Below are positions 16,831 through 25,094 of a stretch of 64,000 nt of DNA, in pieces. The notes beneath the pieces are model-generated. The model was not told the origin of the DNA and ran no database searches. It worked only from the letters and a program-made list of their open reading frames with translations. A program made the translations under genes and the position numbers. Each line of letters starts with the position of its first letter. The stretch's first letter is position 1. Source of the DNA: Bradyrhizobium sp. 132 (lineage in GTDB: Bacteria > Pseudomonadota > Alphaproteobacteria > Rhizobiales > Xanthobacteraceae); NCBI RefSeq assembly GCF_023074185.1, contig NZ_JADPKY010000170.1:62001-126000 (forward strand). Reading direction: 5' to 3'.

Positions 16831-17361
16831 ATGACCGAACAGCTCTCTGCCGACGACTGGATCAAGGAGGGACTGAAGGCGCTGGCTAAAAGCGGCTTCA
16901 CGGCCCTGAAGGCAGATCCGCTTGCCAAGGCCATGGGCGTCTCGCGCGGCAGCTTCTACTGGCATTTCGCCGATCTCGGCGCGTTCCACGCCACTGTCCT
17001 GAAGCGCTGGCGCGAGATCGCGGCCGAGCAGATCATCGCCGATGTCGAAGCCGCCAGTGACGAGCCGCTGAAAGCGCTGCTGCGCAGGACGTTTGGCGCG
17101 CGGCTCGACCTCGAGCGCGCGGTGCGGAACTGGGCGGCCTTCGATGCGGCGGCACAATCGGCGGTGCGCGCAATCGACCGGCGCAGACTGGACTATATCG
17201 AGACGCTGCTCTCGAAGCGGGGGCTTGCGCCCGCGACAGCGCAGGCGCGGGCGCTGGTTCTGTACTGGACCTTTCTCGGTTTTGCCTTGTCGGGCACGCC
17301 GGTGCCGGCGGCACGACTCCAGGGCCTGCTCGACGAGATCCTGCGGATGGTATCGGCCTAG
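16831..17361 (+). CDS. TetR/AcrR family transcriptional regulator
   Basis: 176 residues. The N-terminal helix-turn-helix (about 8-52) reads KEGLKALAKSGFTALKADPLAKAMGVSRGSFYWHF in pieces, with the SRGSFYWHF recognition helix diagnostic of TetR proteins. The C-terminal helical part (about 60-170) binds the ligand and dimerises, and gives no clue to the inducer. The ATG at 16831 is the natural start although the frame is open further upstream through the divergent gene. Two palindromes in the 109-bp gap indicate autoregulation and control of the divergent membrane protein. Confidence 0.9.
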   Translation: MTEQLSADDWIKEGLKALAKSGFTALKADPLAKAMGVSRGSFYWHFADLGAFHATVLKRWREIAAEQIIADVEAASDEPLKALLRRTFGARLDLERAVRNWAAFDAAAQSAVRAIDRRRLDYIETLLSKRGLAPATAQARALVLYWTFLGFALSGTPVPAARLQGLLDEILRMVSA

Positions 17362-17422
17362 CGGACCGCAATGGGCGGCCGCGGTTTTCTGTGCTAGAGG
17401 CAACCGATCGTCGGAGACAAAA

Positions 17423-17620
17423 ATGAACGCGCCCACCGAACGCCCCGAACCCAGCGTCGATCCCAAATTGCTGGAGATTCTGGTCTGCCCGCTGACCAAG
17501 GGCCCGCTGGAGTTCGATTCTGCAAAGCAGGAGCTGATCTCGCGCAGCGCCAAGCTCGCTTATCCAATCCGCGACGGCATCCCAATCATGCTGCCTGAAG
17601 AGGCGCGGAAGATCGATTGA
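17423..17620 (+). CDS. Trm112 family protein (YcaR-like)
   Basis: 65 residues matching the short bacterial Trm112 proteins: LLEILVCPLTKGPLEF near residue 16, then ELISRSAKLAYPIRDGIPIMLPEEAR. The conserved single-cysteine CP and the YPIRDGIPIML signature are present. Eukaryotic Trm112 activates methyltransferases; bacterial members are thought to play a similar partner role but are poorly characterised. GGAGA lies 6 bp ahead of the ATG. It converges with the UbiH-type gene, 34 bp between stops. Confidence 0.9.
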   Translation: MNAPTERPEPSVDPKLLEILVCPLTKGPLEFDSAKQELISRSAKLAYPIRDGIPIMLPEEARKID

Positions 17621-17654
17621 GGGTTTTATATAGCCGGATGGAGCTACGAAAATC

Positions 17655-18875
17655 CTACAACGCCTCGCCCTTCAACAACCGCGGTATCTCACCGGTCAAA
17701 CCCGCGGCCTGGCGGATGAAGAGGTTCTTCAGCGGCGGGGCGCGGTCGACGAGGCCGAGGCCGATGTCGCGCACCGTGCGCAGCAGCGTCGACTGGTTGG
17801 AGAACAGGAAGTTCAGCGAGTTGGTGGCAACGCCCATCGCCATGGTGTCGAAGCGCCGCCAGCGCTGGTAACGTTCGAGCACGTCGGCGCCGCCGATATC
17901 CATGCCGAGGCGCGCGGCATCGACCACGACCTCGGCCAGCGCGGCGACGTCCTTCAGCCCCATGTTGAGACCCTGGCCCGCGATCGGGTGGATGACGTGG
18001 GCGGAATCTCCGACCAGCGCGAGACGCTGGGCGATGAAGGAGCGCGCGACGAAATAGGACAGCGGGAACGCACGCGGCTTGTCGAGCGCCTTCACCTCGC
18101 CGAGATGCAGGCCGAAGCGTCGCTCGAGCTCGCCGTGAAATTCCTCGTCGCTCAAGCCAATGATGCGCGCGGCTTCGCTGCGGCGCTCGGTCCACACCAG
18201 CGAGGAGCGCTTGCCCGATAGCGGCAGGATCGCGAACGGACCAGCGGGCAGAAAATGCTCTTCGGCGCGGCCCTCGTGATCGCGCTCATGCCCGACGGTG
18301 ACGACGATGCCGGACTGGTCATATTCCCAGCCATGGGTGGCGATGCCGGCGCGCTCGCGCAGTTTCGACTTCGCACCGTCGGCCGCAACCAGGAGGCTCG
18401 CCGCAACGACACTGCCGTCACCGAGCGTCACGTCGATGCCCTCGGAACGCGCGTCGTAAGACGACACGGTGGTCGCGCGGAGATCGATGCCCTCGGCCTC
18501 GGCGCGCACCACCAGCGCATCGATCAGGCGGCGGTTCTCGACCATATGCGCGAACGGCTCGCCCGGCGCGACGTCGCCGGCAAAGTTGAGGAACGCCGGA
18601 CGGGTGGCGTCTTCCAGTTTTGAATCGGTAACGACCATGTCGAGGATCGGCTGCGCCTCGCCCCTGACGTCGTCCCAGGCGCCGATCGCCTCGAACAGGC
18701 GGCGGCAGGCGGCCACGATCGCGGTCGCGCGCGGGTCTCGGCTCGGACGCGTGGAGAGCGCGGGGTCGGCGACGATGACGGGGATCTCGGGGCCGAGGCC
18801 CTGGCGCAGCGCCAGGGCCAGCGCAAGGCCCGCAAACGCGCCGCCACCGATGACAATGCTACCCTGTACTGACAT
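17655..18875 (-). CDS. UbiH/UbiF/COQ6 family FAD-dependent hydroxylase
   Basis: 406 residues. The FAD-binding Rossmann motif is IVIGGGAFAGLALALAL (about 6-22), the mid-protein DG motif is LLVAADGAKSKLRE (about 160), and the C-terminal GD motif reads GDSAHVIHPIAGQGLNMGLKD (about 290-310), the signature of ubiquinone-biosynthesis hydroxylases. They add hydroxyls to the quinone ring at the inner membrane using FAD, NAD(P)H and oxygen. Which ring position is used cannot be told. The start is ATG 18875 at the Rossmann strand; the longer frame upstream lacks homologous character. Confidence 0.9.
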   Translation of the reverse strand: MSVQGSIVIGGGAFAGLALALALRQGLGPEIPVIVADPALSTRPSRDPRATAIVAACRRLFEAIGAWDDVRGEAQPILDMVVTDSKLEDATRPAFLNFAGDVAPGEPFAHMVENRRLIDALVVRAEAEGIDLRATTVSSYDARSEGIDVTLGDGSVVAASLLVAADGAKSKLRERAGIATHGWEYDQSGIVVTVGHERDHEGRAEEHFLPAGPFAILPLSGKRSSLVWTERRSEAARIIGLSDEEFHGELERRFGLHLGEVKALDKPRAFPLSYFVARSFIAQRLALVGDSAHVIHPIAGQGLNMGLKDVAALAEVVVDAARLGMDIGGADVLERYQRWRRFDTMAMGVATNSLNFLFSNQSTLLRTVRDIGLGLVDRAPPLKNLFIRQAAGLTGEIPRLLKGEAL

Positions 18876-19024
18876 ACCCAATTCCCGGCCAAATCCTGGT
18901 CTTGCTAGCAGACTTGAGGTGGGCGAAACAGTGCGGTGAAACAAGGGCGGAACGGCCCGAGCTGTCATTCCGGGGCGCGCACAAGCACCAACCCGGAATG
19001 GCGAGGCATTTTGAAAGCACCACC

Positions 19025-19897
19025 ATGTCCAAAAGCCTGATCGACCTCATTTCGATCCTCGACCTCGAACAGCTCGAGGTGAATTTGTTCCGCGGCAACA
19101 GCCCCAAGACCAGCTGGCAGCGGGTGTTCGGCGGCCAGGTGATCGGACAGGCGATGGTTGCGGCCTGCCGCACCGTGGAGGGCCGGCTGCCGCATTCGCT
19201 GCACTGCTATTTCATCCTGCCGGGCGATCCGCAGATCCCGATCATCTACCAGGTCGAGCGCCTGCGCGACGGCAAGAGCTACTCGACGCGCCGCGTCACC
19301 GCGATCCAGCACGGCAACGCGATCTTCTCGGTCATGGTGTCGTTCCATGCCGAGGAGGAGAGCGCGTTCGACCATCAGGACAAGATGCCCGACGTGCCGC
19401 CGCCGGAAAAGCTGACCGCGGAGGAGGTGGCGAAGCAGCCGATGTTCAAGGAGATGCCGGAGTTCATCCGCCGCTACTATGAATCCGACCGTCCGATCGA
19501 GCTGCGCCCGGTCGAGCTCGGCCGCTATTTCGGACAGAAGATCGAGGACGGCCGCATCCATGTCTGGATCAAGACCGCAGCGACGCTGCCGGACGATCCG
19601 GCGCTGCACATGTGCGCGCTGGCCTATGCGTCGGACTTTTCGCTGCTCGACGCGATCATGGCACGCTACGGCCGCACCCTGTTCGACAAGCGCATGATGC
19701 CCGCGAGCCTCGACCACGCGATGTGGTTTCACCGTCCGTTCCGAGCGGACGAATGGCTGCTCTACGCACAGGACTCGCCGAACGCGCGAGGCGGCCGCGG
19801 GTTGACCCGGGGCTCGATCTTCAAGCCCGATGGCACGCTGGTCGCCTCCGTCGCGCAGGAAGGCTCCGTGCGCGAACGGAAAACCCCAGAGGCATAA
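19025..19897 (+). CDS. tesB: Acyl-CoA thioesterase II
   Basis: 290 residues, the usual TesB length, forming a double hotdog fold. RVFGGQVIGQAMVAACRTV (about 36-54) is the conserved N-terminal hotdog core, LHCYFILPGDPQIPIIYQV follows (about 61), and the C-terminal hotdog has SLDHAMWFHRPFRADEWLLY (about 226) and GRGLTRGSIFKPDGTLVASV. The family hydrolyses medium- to long-chain acyl-CoA to free fatty acid and CoA in the cytosol. The ATG at 19025 is preferred over earlier in-frame ATGs (18902) because MSKSLIDLISILDLEQLE is the normal family start. Confidence 0.93.
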   Translation: MSKSLIDLISILDLEQLEVNLFRGNSPKTSWQRVFGGQVIGQAMVAACRTVEGRLPHSLHCYFILPGDPQIPIIYQVERLRDGKSYSTRRVTAIQHGNAIFSVMVSFHAEEESAFDHQDKMPDVPPPEKLTAEEVAKQPMFKEMPEFIRRYYESDRPIELRPVELGRYFGQKIEDGRIHVWIKTAATLPDDPALHMCALAYASDFSLLDAIMARYGRTLFDKRMMPASLDHAMWFHRPFRADEWLLYAQDSPNARGGRGLTRGSIFKPDGTLVASVAQEGSVRERKTPEA

Positions 19898-19928
19898 GCG
19901 CGATTGATCGCGCCTATGGCTCTCGAGG

Positions 19929-20822
19929 TCATGCCCGGAGCGATCCTCGCGGAGCCAAGGCAGTCTCCGACGCGAACCAGTTCATGATCCAGCGATACAC
20001 CCAGGGGATCGGGATGATGAAGCCGCACAGGAATGCGGCCACGATGCCCCGCCAGAGAATCCCGAGACCGCTGCCGTTGAAGACGATCTCGCGCCGAGTG
20101 CCTTCGATGCTGCGGCAGAACCAGCGCATCTGAGCCGCGGCGACCCAGGCCCAGCCGATGATGGTGATGATGGAGATCGCAAACAGCAGGCTCCAGCCGA
20201 CATAGGCCCAGACCGTGCCGGTGAAGCTCAGGCCGAGCGGCTGCCCGTTGGAGGCGAGGTTCGCGACCATCCATTTGATCAGGAGCCAGTAGAGAACGAT
20301 CTGGGCGATGAATATCAAATTGCTCAGCAACGGGACGCCGATGTAGCCGATCACGATCGCCAGAACGATGAATCCGAAATACCAGGGCACCAGCGCCATC
20401 GCATTGCCGGTGAAGCTGAGATTGGGCCGTCCGGGGACCTGCACGCAGGACACGATCCATTTCGTGTACCAGACGAACACCCACGGCACCGGGATGATGA
20501 AGCACATGCCGATCAGCATCACGATGCTGCGCCAGGTGAACTCGAGGATGCCGAAATCGACCGCCAGCGATCCTCCGCCGCCACCGCCAGCATAACCGCC
20601 GGAGCCCATCATCGGCGGTCCACCGGCCGGCATCATCGGGGGCGCACCGCCGCCGTCGCCGATCAGGCCGGGGATTTCGGCGGCCTTCTGCCAGCCGGCC
20701 ATGCCCTCCGACCACACCAGCGTATCCGGGCGCACAATTCCCTGGGCGACGAGGTCGCGGAATTGCCCTTCCGGATAGGGCCCCTGCTGCTTGCCCTCGG
20801 ATGCGTAGAACCAATTCGCCAT
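19929..20822 (-). CDS. GYF_2-domain (DUF4339) membrane protein with DUF898-like region
   Basis: 297 residues. The N-terminal GYF_2 domain (about 1-50) reads ANWFYASEGKQQGPYPEGQF and LVWSEGMAGWQKAAEI. A Gly/Pro/Met-rich hinge (about 55-85, GGGGGG) links it to a membrane domain with six or so helices, in which FTWRSIVMLIGM and WRGIVAAFLCGFIIPIPWVYRWIMNW resemble the DUF898 repeat. GYF_2 domains probably bind proline-rich peptides, and the membrane function is unknown. The ATG at 20822 starts the GYF_2 domain exactly. It converges with tesB, 31 bp between stops. Confidence 0.82.
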   Translation of the reverse strand: MANWFYASEGKQQGPYPEGQFRDLVAQGIVRPDTLVWSEGMAGWQKAAEIPGLIGDGGGAPPMMPAGGPPMMGSGGYAGGGGGGSLAVDFGILEFTWRSIVMLIGMCFIIPVPWVFVWYTKWIVSCVQVPGRPNLSFTGNAMALVPWYFGFIVLAIVIGYIGVPLLSNLIFIAQIVLYWLLIKWMVANLASNGQPLGLSFTGTVWAYVGWSLLFAISIITIIGWAWVAAAQMRWFCRSIEGTRREIVFNGSGLGILWRGIVAAFLCGFIIPIPWVYRWIMNWFASETALAPRGSLRA

Positions 20823-21062
20823 GATGCGTCCCCCCTCAAACATACTTATGTACAGGCCGGGACGCTTGGGTTCACCGCATCCATGCCAAAAACGCATTGT
20901 GGAGGATGAACGGCTGCCCTGTACAGAGGCGGCCGTTCACATGGCTCCACGTTTTTCCGCTTCAATCTGCAAGTTTTTTATGCCATTTGCCCGGAAAGAT
21001 GCCAGATTGACGCAGCGCCGGGGACATACGGCGCGGCGCATCCCCGGGGAATAGGCCTGACC

Positions 21063-21401
21063 ATGAAACTCGTCGTCGCGATCATCAAACCCTTCAAGCT
21101 CGATGAGGTCCGTCAGGCCCTGACGGCGATCGGCGTTCACGGCATGACCGTGACCGAGGTGAAGGGCTATGGCCGTCAGAAGGGCCACACCGAAATCTAT
21201 CGCGGCGCCGAATATGTCGTGAACTTCCTGCCCAAGCTCCGGATCGAGATCGCGGTGGCCTCCGATATCGCCGAGAAGGCCGTCGCCGTGATCACCGCGA
21301 CGGCGCGCACCGGCCAGATCGGCGACGGCAAGATCTTCGTCACGCCGATCGATCACGCGATCCGCATCCGCACCGGCGAAACCGACACCGACGCGCTCTG
21401 A
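21063..21401 (+). CDS. P-II family nitrogen regulatory protein (first copy)
   Basis: 112 residues, the standard P-II length. MKLVVAIIKPFKLDEVRQAL opens the fold, and the T-loop GYGRQKGHTEIYRGAEY keeps the uridylylated Tyr51. The B-loop TGQIGDGKIF and C-loop RIRTGE bind ATP/ADP and 2-oxoglutarate. It senses nitrogen and carbon status, and GlnK-type members plug ammonium channels. It is followed by an Amt gene (233 bp on), so a GlnK role is likely. It differs at many positions from the second copy at 24719. Symbol left open because GlnB and GlnK cannot be separated by sequence here. Confidence 0.95.
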   Translation: MKLVVAIIKPFKLDEVRQALTAIGVHGMTVTEVKGYGRQKGHTEIYRGAEYVVNFLPKLRIEIAVASDIAEKAVAVITATARTGQIGDGKIFVTPIDHAIRIRTGETDTDAL

Positions 21402-21404
21402 AGA

Positions 21405-21536
21405 CCCTCAGGGTGAGGAGCGCGGAACGCGTTTCCGGACGATGCTTTGCATCGCCGGGCAAACCATGAAGGCCCGGCACTCGCCCGCGGCCGTCCTTCG
21501 AGACGCCCGCTTGTCGCGGGCTCCTCAGGATGAGGG
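21405..21536. repeat. Intergenic inverted repeat between P-II and Amt genes
   Basis: CCTCAGGGTGAGGAGC (about 21406-21421) and GCTCCTCAGGATGAGG (21520-21535) are inverted arms around CCTTCGAGACGCCCGC. The same elements occur in the repeat at 45587-45683, so this is a dispersed repeat family lying in the leader of the first Amt gene. Confidence 0.65.
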
Positions 21537-21633
21537 GTGAAGTGCGGTGAGACAGGGACTAACTCTTATCTAGATTGCACCGGGCAACGACGCCGCAGCG
21601 TGCGACGCAATCACTATGCTGGGGGAAATCGAC

Positions 21634-22935
21634 ATGGCGGGATTGTTGCGCCGCGCGGCTGCTATGGCCGCGCCGATCGGGTTTGTGTCGATCATGGCTT
21701 CGCCGGCGCGCGCCGCAGGCTCCGAGATCAACACAGCCGACACCGCCTGGATGATCGTCGCCACCGCGCTGGTGCTGATGATGACGATCCCGGGGCTCGC
21801 GCTGTTCTATTCCGGCATGGTGCGCAAGAAGAACGTGCTCGCCACCATGGCGCAAAGCCTCGCCGCGGTGACGATCATCTCCATTCTCTGGGTCGCGTTC
21901 GGCTATTCGCTGTGCTTCGTCGGCGACGGTCCGTGGATCGGCACGCTCGACCGCTGGTTCCTCGCCGGCATGACCATGGACAGCGTCAACCCGGCGGCGA
22001 AGACGATCCCGGAAGCGCTGTTCATGCTGTACCAGATGACGTTTGCGATCATCACGGTGGCGCTGGTCGCGGGCGCGGTTGCCGACCGGATGCGGTTCTC
22101 CGCCTATCTGCTGTTCTCCGTCGCCTGGTTCATCTTCGTCTACATTCCGCTGGCGCATTGGGTCTGGGGCGGCGGCTTCCTCGCCGGCATGGGCGTGCTG
22201 GATTTCGCCGGCGGCCTCGTGGTGCATCTGTCGGCCGGCACCGCTGGCCTCGTCGCCGCGAAGGTGATGGGACGCCGCCATGGCTACGGCACCGAAAATC
22301 TTTCGCCGTTCGATCTGTCGCTTGCGGTGATGGGCACCGGCCTGTTGTGGGTCGGCTGGTTCGGCTTCAACGGCGGCTCGGCAGGCGCGGCCAATTCGCG
22401 CGCGGTGCTGGCGATCATCGCGACCCATCTCGCAGCCTGCTCCGGCGCGCTGACCTGGGCCGCGATCGAATGGTCGACGCGGCGCAAGCCTTCCGTGCTC
22501 GGCATGATCTCAGGCGCGGTAGCCGGCCTCGGCACCATCACGCCGGCTTCGGGATTCGTGGCGCCCTGGCACGGTATCGTCATCGGCGTGATCGCAGGCC
22601 TCGTCTGCTACTGGGCCTGCACCTGGCTGAAGCACCGCTTCGACTATGACGATTCGCTCGACGTGTTCGGCGTCCACGGCATCGGCGGGATGACCGGCAC
22701 CCTGCTGGCCGGCGTGTTCGCAACCAGCGCGATCGGCGGCACCGCCGGCCTGTTAGAAGGCCATCCGCAACAGCTACTGATCCAGCTCGGTGGGGTCGCC
22801 GTCACCTTCGTCTGGTCGGCGGGTGTGAGCTTTGTCCTGCTCAAGCTGGTCAGCCTTTTCGTGCCCTTGCGCGTATCCCGCGAGCACGAGCTCGAAGGAC
22901 TGGACATTTCGCAGCACGGCGAGGCGCTGCAGTAA
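21634..22935 (+). CDS. Ammonium transporter (Amt family), first copy
   Basis: 433 residues. An N-terminal signal-like segment ends ASPARAAG. Eleven membrane helices follow, with family signatures TIPGLALFYSGMVRKKN (about 55), DFAGGLVVHLSAG (about 190, with the first pore His) and DDSLDVFGVHGIGG (about 345, with the second pore His). It conducts ammonium into the cell. I place the start at ATG 21634 because GGGGGA (21620-21625) lies just ahead, rather than at ATG 21616. The partner P-II gene is upstream. Shorter periplasmic loops distinguish it from the second Amt at 25095. Confidence 0.94.
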   Translation: MAGLLRRAAAMAAPIGFVSIMASPARAAGSEINTADTAWMIVATALVLMMTIPGLALFYSGMVRKKNVLATMAQSLAAVTIISILWVAFGYSLCFVGDGPWIGTLDRWFLAGMTMDSVNPAAKTIPEALFMLYQMTFAIITVALVAGAVADRMRFSAYLLFSVAWFIFVYIPLAHWVWGGGFLAGMGVLDFAGGLVVHLSAGTAGLVAAKVMGRRHGYGTENLSPFDLSLAVMGTGLLWVGWFGFNGGSAGAANSRAVLAIIATHLAACSGALTWAAIEWSTRRKPSVLGMISGAVAGLGTITPASGFVAPWHGIVIGVIAGLVCYWACTWLKHRFDYDDSLDVFGVHGIGGMTGTLLAGVFATSAIGGTAGLLEGHPQQLLIQLGGVAVTFVWSAGVSFVLLKLVSLFVPLRVSREHELEGLDISQHGEALQ

Positions 22936-22952
22936 TCGGGGGCTTGCGCAAT

Positions 22953-22972
22953 ACATAAGCGTATGCTTATGT
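22953..22972. promoter_or_regulatory. Inverted repeat operator abutting an ArsR gene
   Basis: ACATAAGC (22953-22960) and GCTTATGT (22965-22972) form a perfect inverted repeat with a 4-bp spacer, ending 6 bp before the ATG of the ArsR regulator. This position suits autorepression. Confidence 0.65.
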
Positions 22973-22978
22973 GTTGCC

Positions 22979-23293
22979 ATGATCGAAGCCGATATCTTCA
23001 AGGCGCTGGCCGACCCGACCCGCCGCAAGGTCTTTGAGAAGCTTGCCGGCGGAAGCCTGAATGCGAGCGCTTTGCGCGATGGATTGGAGATCAGCCAACC
23101 GGCGATGTCACAGCATCTTGCGGTGCTGCGCGGGGCAGGCTTGGTGCGCGAACAGCGGCAGGGCCGCTTTGTGAATTACGAAGTCGATCCCGAAGGAATC
23201 GTCGCTATCGGGGCCTGGCTTGCGCGCTACCGCGCCTATTGGCCGAAACGCATGGATGCCCTCGCCGATCTCTTGAAGGATATGGATCAATGA
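22979..23293 (+). CDS. ArsR family transcriptional regulator
   Basis: 104 residues, a winged helix-turn-helix protein: ADIFKALADPTRRKVFEKLA is the canonical ArsR N-terminus, ISQPAMSQHLAVLRGAGLV the recognition helix, and REQRQGRFVNYEVDPEG the wing. No metal-binding cysteines are visible, so it belongs to the metal-independent class that usually pairs with an SRPBCC protein. The ATG is 6 bp after a 20-bp inverted repeat, a likely operator. Its stop overlaps the start of the SRPBCC gene (ATGA), so the two are translationally coupled. Confidence 0.93.
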   Translation: MIEADIFKALADPTRRKVFEKLAGGSLNASALRDGLEISQPAMSQHLAVLRGAGLVREQRQGRFVNYEVDPEGIVAIGAWLARYRAYWPKRMDALADLLKDMDQ

Positions 23294-23643
23294 GTGACGC
23301 CGTGAAGCCTGATCCCTCCGACGCAGCGCTCGTGCTCGAATATGAATTCGATGCGCCGCCGGCCAAGGTCTGGCGCGCTGTGACCATTCCGGCCCTGCGC
23401 GAGCGCTGGCTACCCCATTCCGACCTTGTGGGCGCCGAGCCTGAATCATCGATCGTGGGCGAAGAGGTGCGCTACCGGCTTCGCGATTCCGAACCGCCGT
23501 TTCGCGAAAGCCACGTCATCTTCCGGATCGAACCGAACGAAGCCGGTGGCACCCGCGTTCGCATCATCCAGCAAGCCTGCGAGGATCGCGTAAAGCTGCC
23601 GCAGGCCGCAAATACCAATTGCTGTCTGATGCGCGCGGCCTAG
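23290..23643 (+). CDS. SRPBCC (AHSA1-like) domain protein
   Basis: 117 residues with the START/Bet v1-like opening LVLEYEFDAPPAKVWRAVTI and HSDLVGAEPESSIVGEEVRYRL, then SHVIFRIEPNEAGGTRVRIIQ. Members have a hydrophobic pocket and bind unknown ligands. The protein is a little short for an AHSA1 domain (commonly 140-150 residues) and its final helix looks cut: the last residues are NTNCCLMRAA. It overlaps the ArsR stop by four bases. Regulator-SRPBCC couples are a common bacterial arrangement in which the second protein probably handles the inducing ligand. Confidence 0.85.
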   Translation: MSDAVKPDPSDAALVLEYEFDAPPAKVWRAVTIPALRERWLPHSDLVGAEPESSIVGEEVRYRLRDSEPPFRESHVIFRIEPNEAGGTRVRIIQQACEDRVKLPQAANTNCCLMRAA

Positions 23644-23684
23644 CGGCAAAAAGACTTCATCACCTGCAGAAATGGAGGTCGCCG

Positions 23685-24287
23685 ATGCGCGACATGCTTC
23701 AGCTCGTCCCTATGGTCGTCGAACAATCCGCCCGCGGCGAGCGATCCTTCGACATCTATTCGCGGCTCCTGCGCGAGCGCATCATCTTCCTCAACGGCGA
23801 GGTCAATGACGCGATGTCCGGACTGGTCTGCGCGCAGCTCTTGTTTCTGGAGGCGGAGAATCCGAACAAGCCGATCAATCTCTACATCAATTCCTATGGC
23901 GGCGTGGTCACCAGCGGCCTCGCGATGTACGACACCATGCAGTTCATCAAGGCGCCGGTCCACACGCTGTGCATGGGCACCGCGCGCTCCATGGGCTCGT
24001 TCCTGCTGATGGCCGGCGAACCCGGTCACCGCGCCGCGCTGCCCAATGCAAGCCTCCACGTGCATCAGCCGCTCGGCGGCTTTCAGGGCCAGGCGTCCGA
24101 CATCCTGATCCATGCCACCGAAATGCAGGAAACCAAGCGGCGCATCATCCGGCTCTATGCGCAGCATTGCGGGCGCCCTGAGCAGGACGTGGAACGCACC
24201 CTGGACCGCGACCACTTCATGACCGCACAGCAGGCGGTCGACTGGGGACTGATCGATAGGGTTTTTGCAGAGCGCGACGCCGCCTGA
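23685..24287 (+). CDS. ClpP-like serine protease, stand-alone paralogue
   Basis: 200 residues, the usual ClpP length. The catalytic triad is intact: Ser102 in CMGTARSMGSFLL, His127 in HVHQPLGG, Asp176 in LDRDHFM. Around the serine the normal GQAASMG reads GTARSMG, a change near the active site. The C-terminus is short. ClpP forms a tetradecamer that degrades unfolded proteins delivered by ClpA/ClpX, but no Clp ATPase or trigger factor gene is nearby, unlike the main clpP-clpX locus, so this is an extra paralogue. The start at ATG 23685 has GGAGG at 23674-23678. Partner ATPase unknown. Confidence 0.9.
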   Translation: MRDMLQLVPMVVEQSARGERSFDIYSRLLRERIIFLNGEVNDAMSGLVCAQLLFLEAENPNKPINLYINSYGGVVTSGLAMYDTMQFIKAPVHTLCMGTARSMGSFLLMAGEPGHRAALPNASLHVHQPLGGFQGQASDILIHATEMQETKRRIIRLYAQHCGRPEQDVERTLDRDHFMTAQQAVDWGLIDRVFAERDAA

Positions 24288-24718
24288 TGGTCTCTGCCGG
24301 CACCGTCCGGCAAGCCTCGACCCGCCCAAGCTGGTTGGCCGGTTGCGTTTCCCGTGAGCACAATTGCGAGGGGCCCGATATTTGGCAGCAGGAGAAACCC
24401 TGCAACAGGCGCCTGCCTTACTAAATTACCTTTCTGCTGCCCGACGCGTGAGCACCATTGTGTCGGCAGTCTGTCGTGCCTTTATTTTAATCAGGCATGA
24501 TCAGGTATTGAGCGCGACGTAATAGCGCACTGCAGCGCGATACGCGCCAAACGCGAAAACACCCGTTTTCATAGTCCGTTAGCCAACGCGCCCGATCTGG
24601 CACGGCATTTGATTCTATGGGTCCTGGCTGTGCCCGCGTAGTGAACTTTCTCCCTCGTGGCGAACCAGTCGAGAAACGCCCGGCCATGTCCGGACCGGGC
24701 CAAGCGGGGATAGTACCC
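24288..24718. other. Intergenic region carrying the second P-II promoter
   Basis: 431 bp between the ClpP-like and second P-II genes. It contains a sigma-54-like element at 24598-24613. I see no RNA gene and no convincing reading frame in the rest. Confidence 0.5.
24598..24613 (+). promoter_or_regulatory. Sigma-54-like promoter for the second P-II/Amt pair
   Basis: TGGCACGGCATTTGAT matches the -24/-12 consensus TGGCAC-N5-TTGCW at all positions except the C of the -12 GC (A here). It lies 106 bp upstream of the P-II start, as expected for an NtrC-controlled glnK-amtB operon. The -12 mismatch lowers confidence. No clear NtrC site was found. Confidence 0.5.
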
Positions 24719-25057
24719 ATGAAAATTGTTATGGCGATTATCAAGCCATTCAAGCTGGAAGAAGTCCGTGACGCCCTGACCGCCATCGGCGTTCACGGTC
24801 TCACGGTGACGGAAGTCAAGGGGTATGGCCGCCAGAAGGGTCATACGGAAATCTATCGCGGCGCCGAATATGCCGTGAGCTTCCTGCCCAAGATCAAGAT
24901 CGAGGTCGCTGTCGCCTCCGACCAGGTCGACAAGACCATCGATGCCATCACGTCCGCCGCGAAAACCGGACAGATCGGCGACGGCAAGATCTTCGTCATC
25001 AATCTCGACCATGCGGTTCGGATCCGCACCGGCGAGGCCGATGCAGCGGCCCTCTGA
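24719..25057 (+). CDS. glnK: P-II family nitrogen regulatory protein, second copy (GlnK-type)
   Basis: 112 residues. MKIVMAIIKPFKLEEVRDAL opens the fold, the T-loop GYGRQKGHTEIYRGAEY with Tyr51 is identical to that of the first copy, and the B-loop TGQIGDGKIF and C-loop RIRTGE are conserved. The gene is 37 bp upstream of the second Amt and has a sigma-54-like promoter, the classic glnK-amtB layout, so GlnK is the best name. Under nitrogen sufficiency GlnK would plug the Amt trimer. The longer open frame upstream of ATG 24719 is not P-II sequence. Confidence 0.95.
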   Translation: MKIVMAIIKPFKLEEVRDALTAIGVHGLTVTEVKGYGRQKGHTEIYRGAEYAVSFLPKIKIEVAVASDQVDKTIDAITSAAKTGQIGDGKIFVINLDHAVRIRTGEADAAAL

Positions 25058-25094
25058 TTTCGCGCTCAACCTTTACCAATCAGGAGTGAATACA

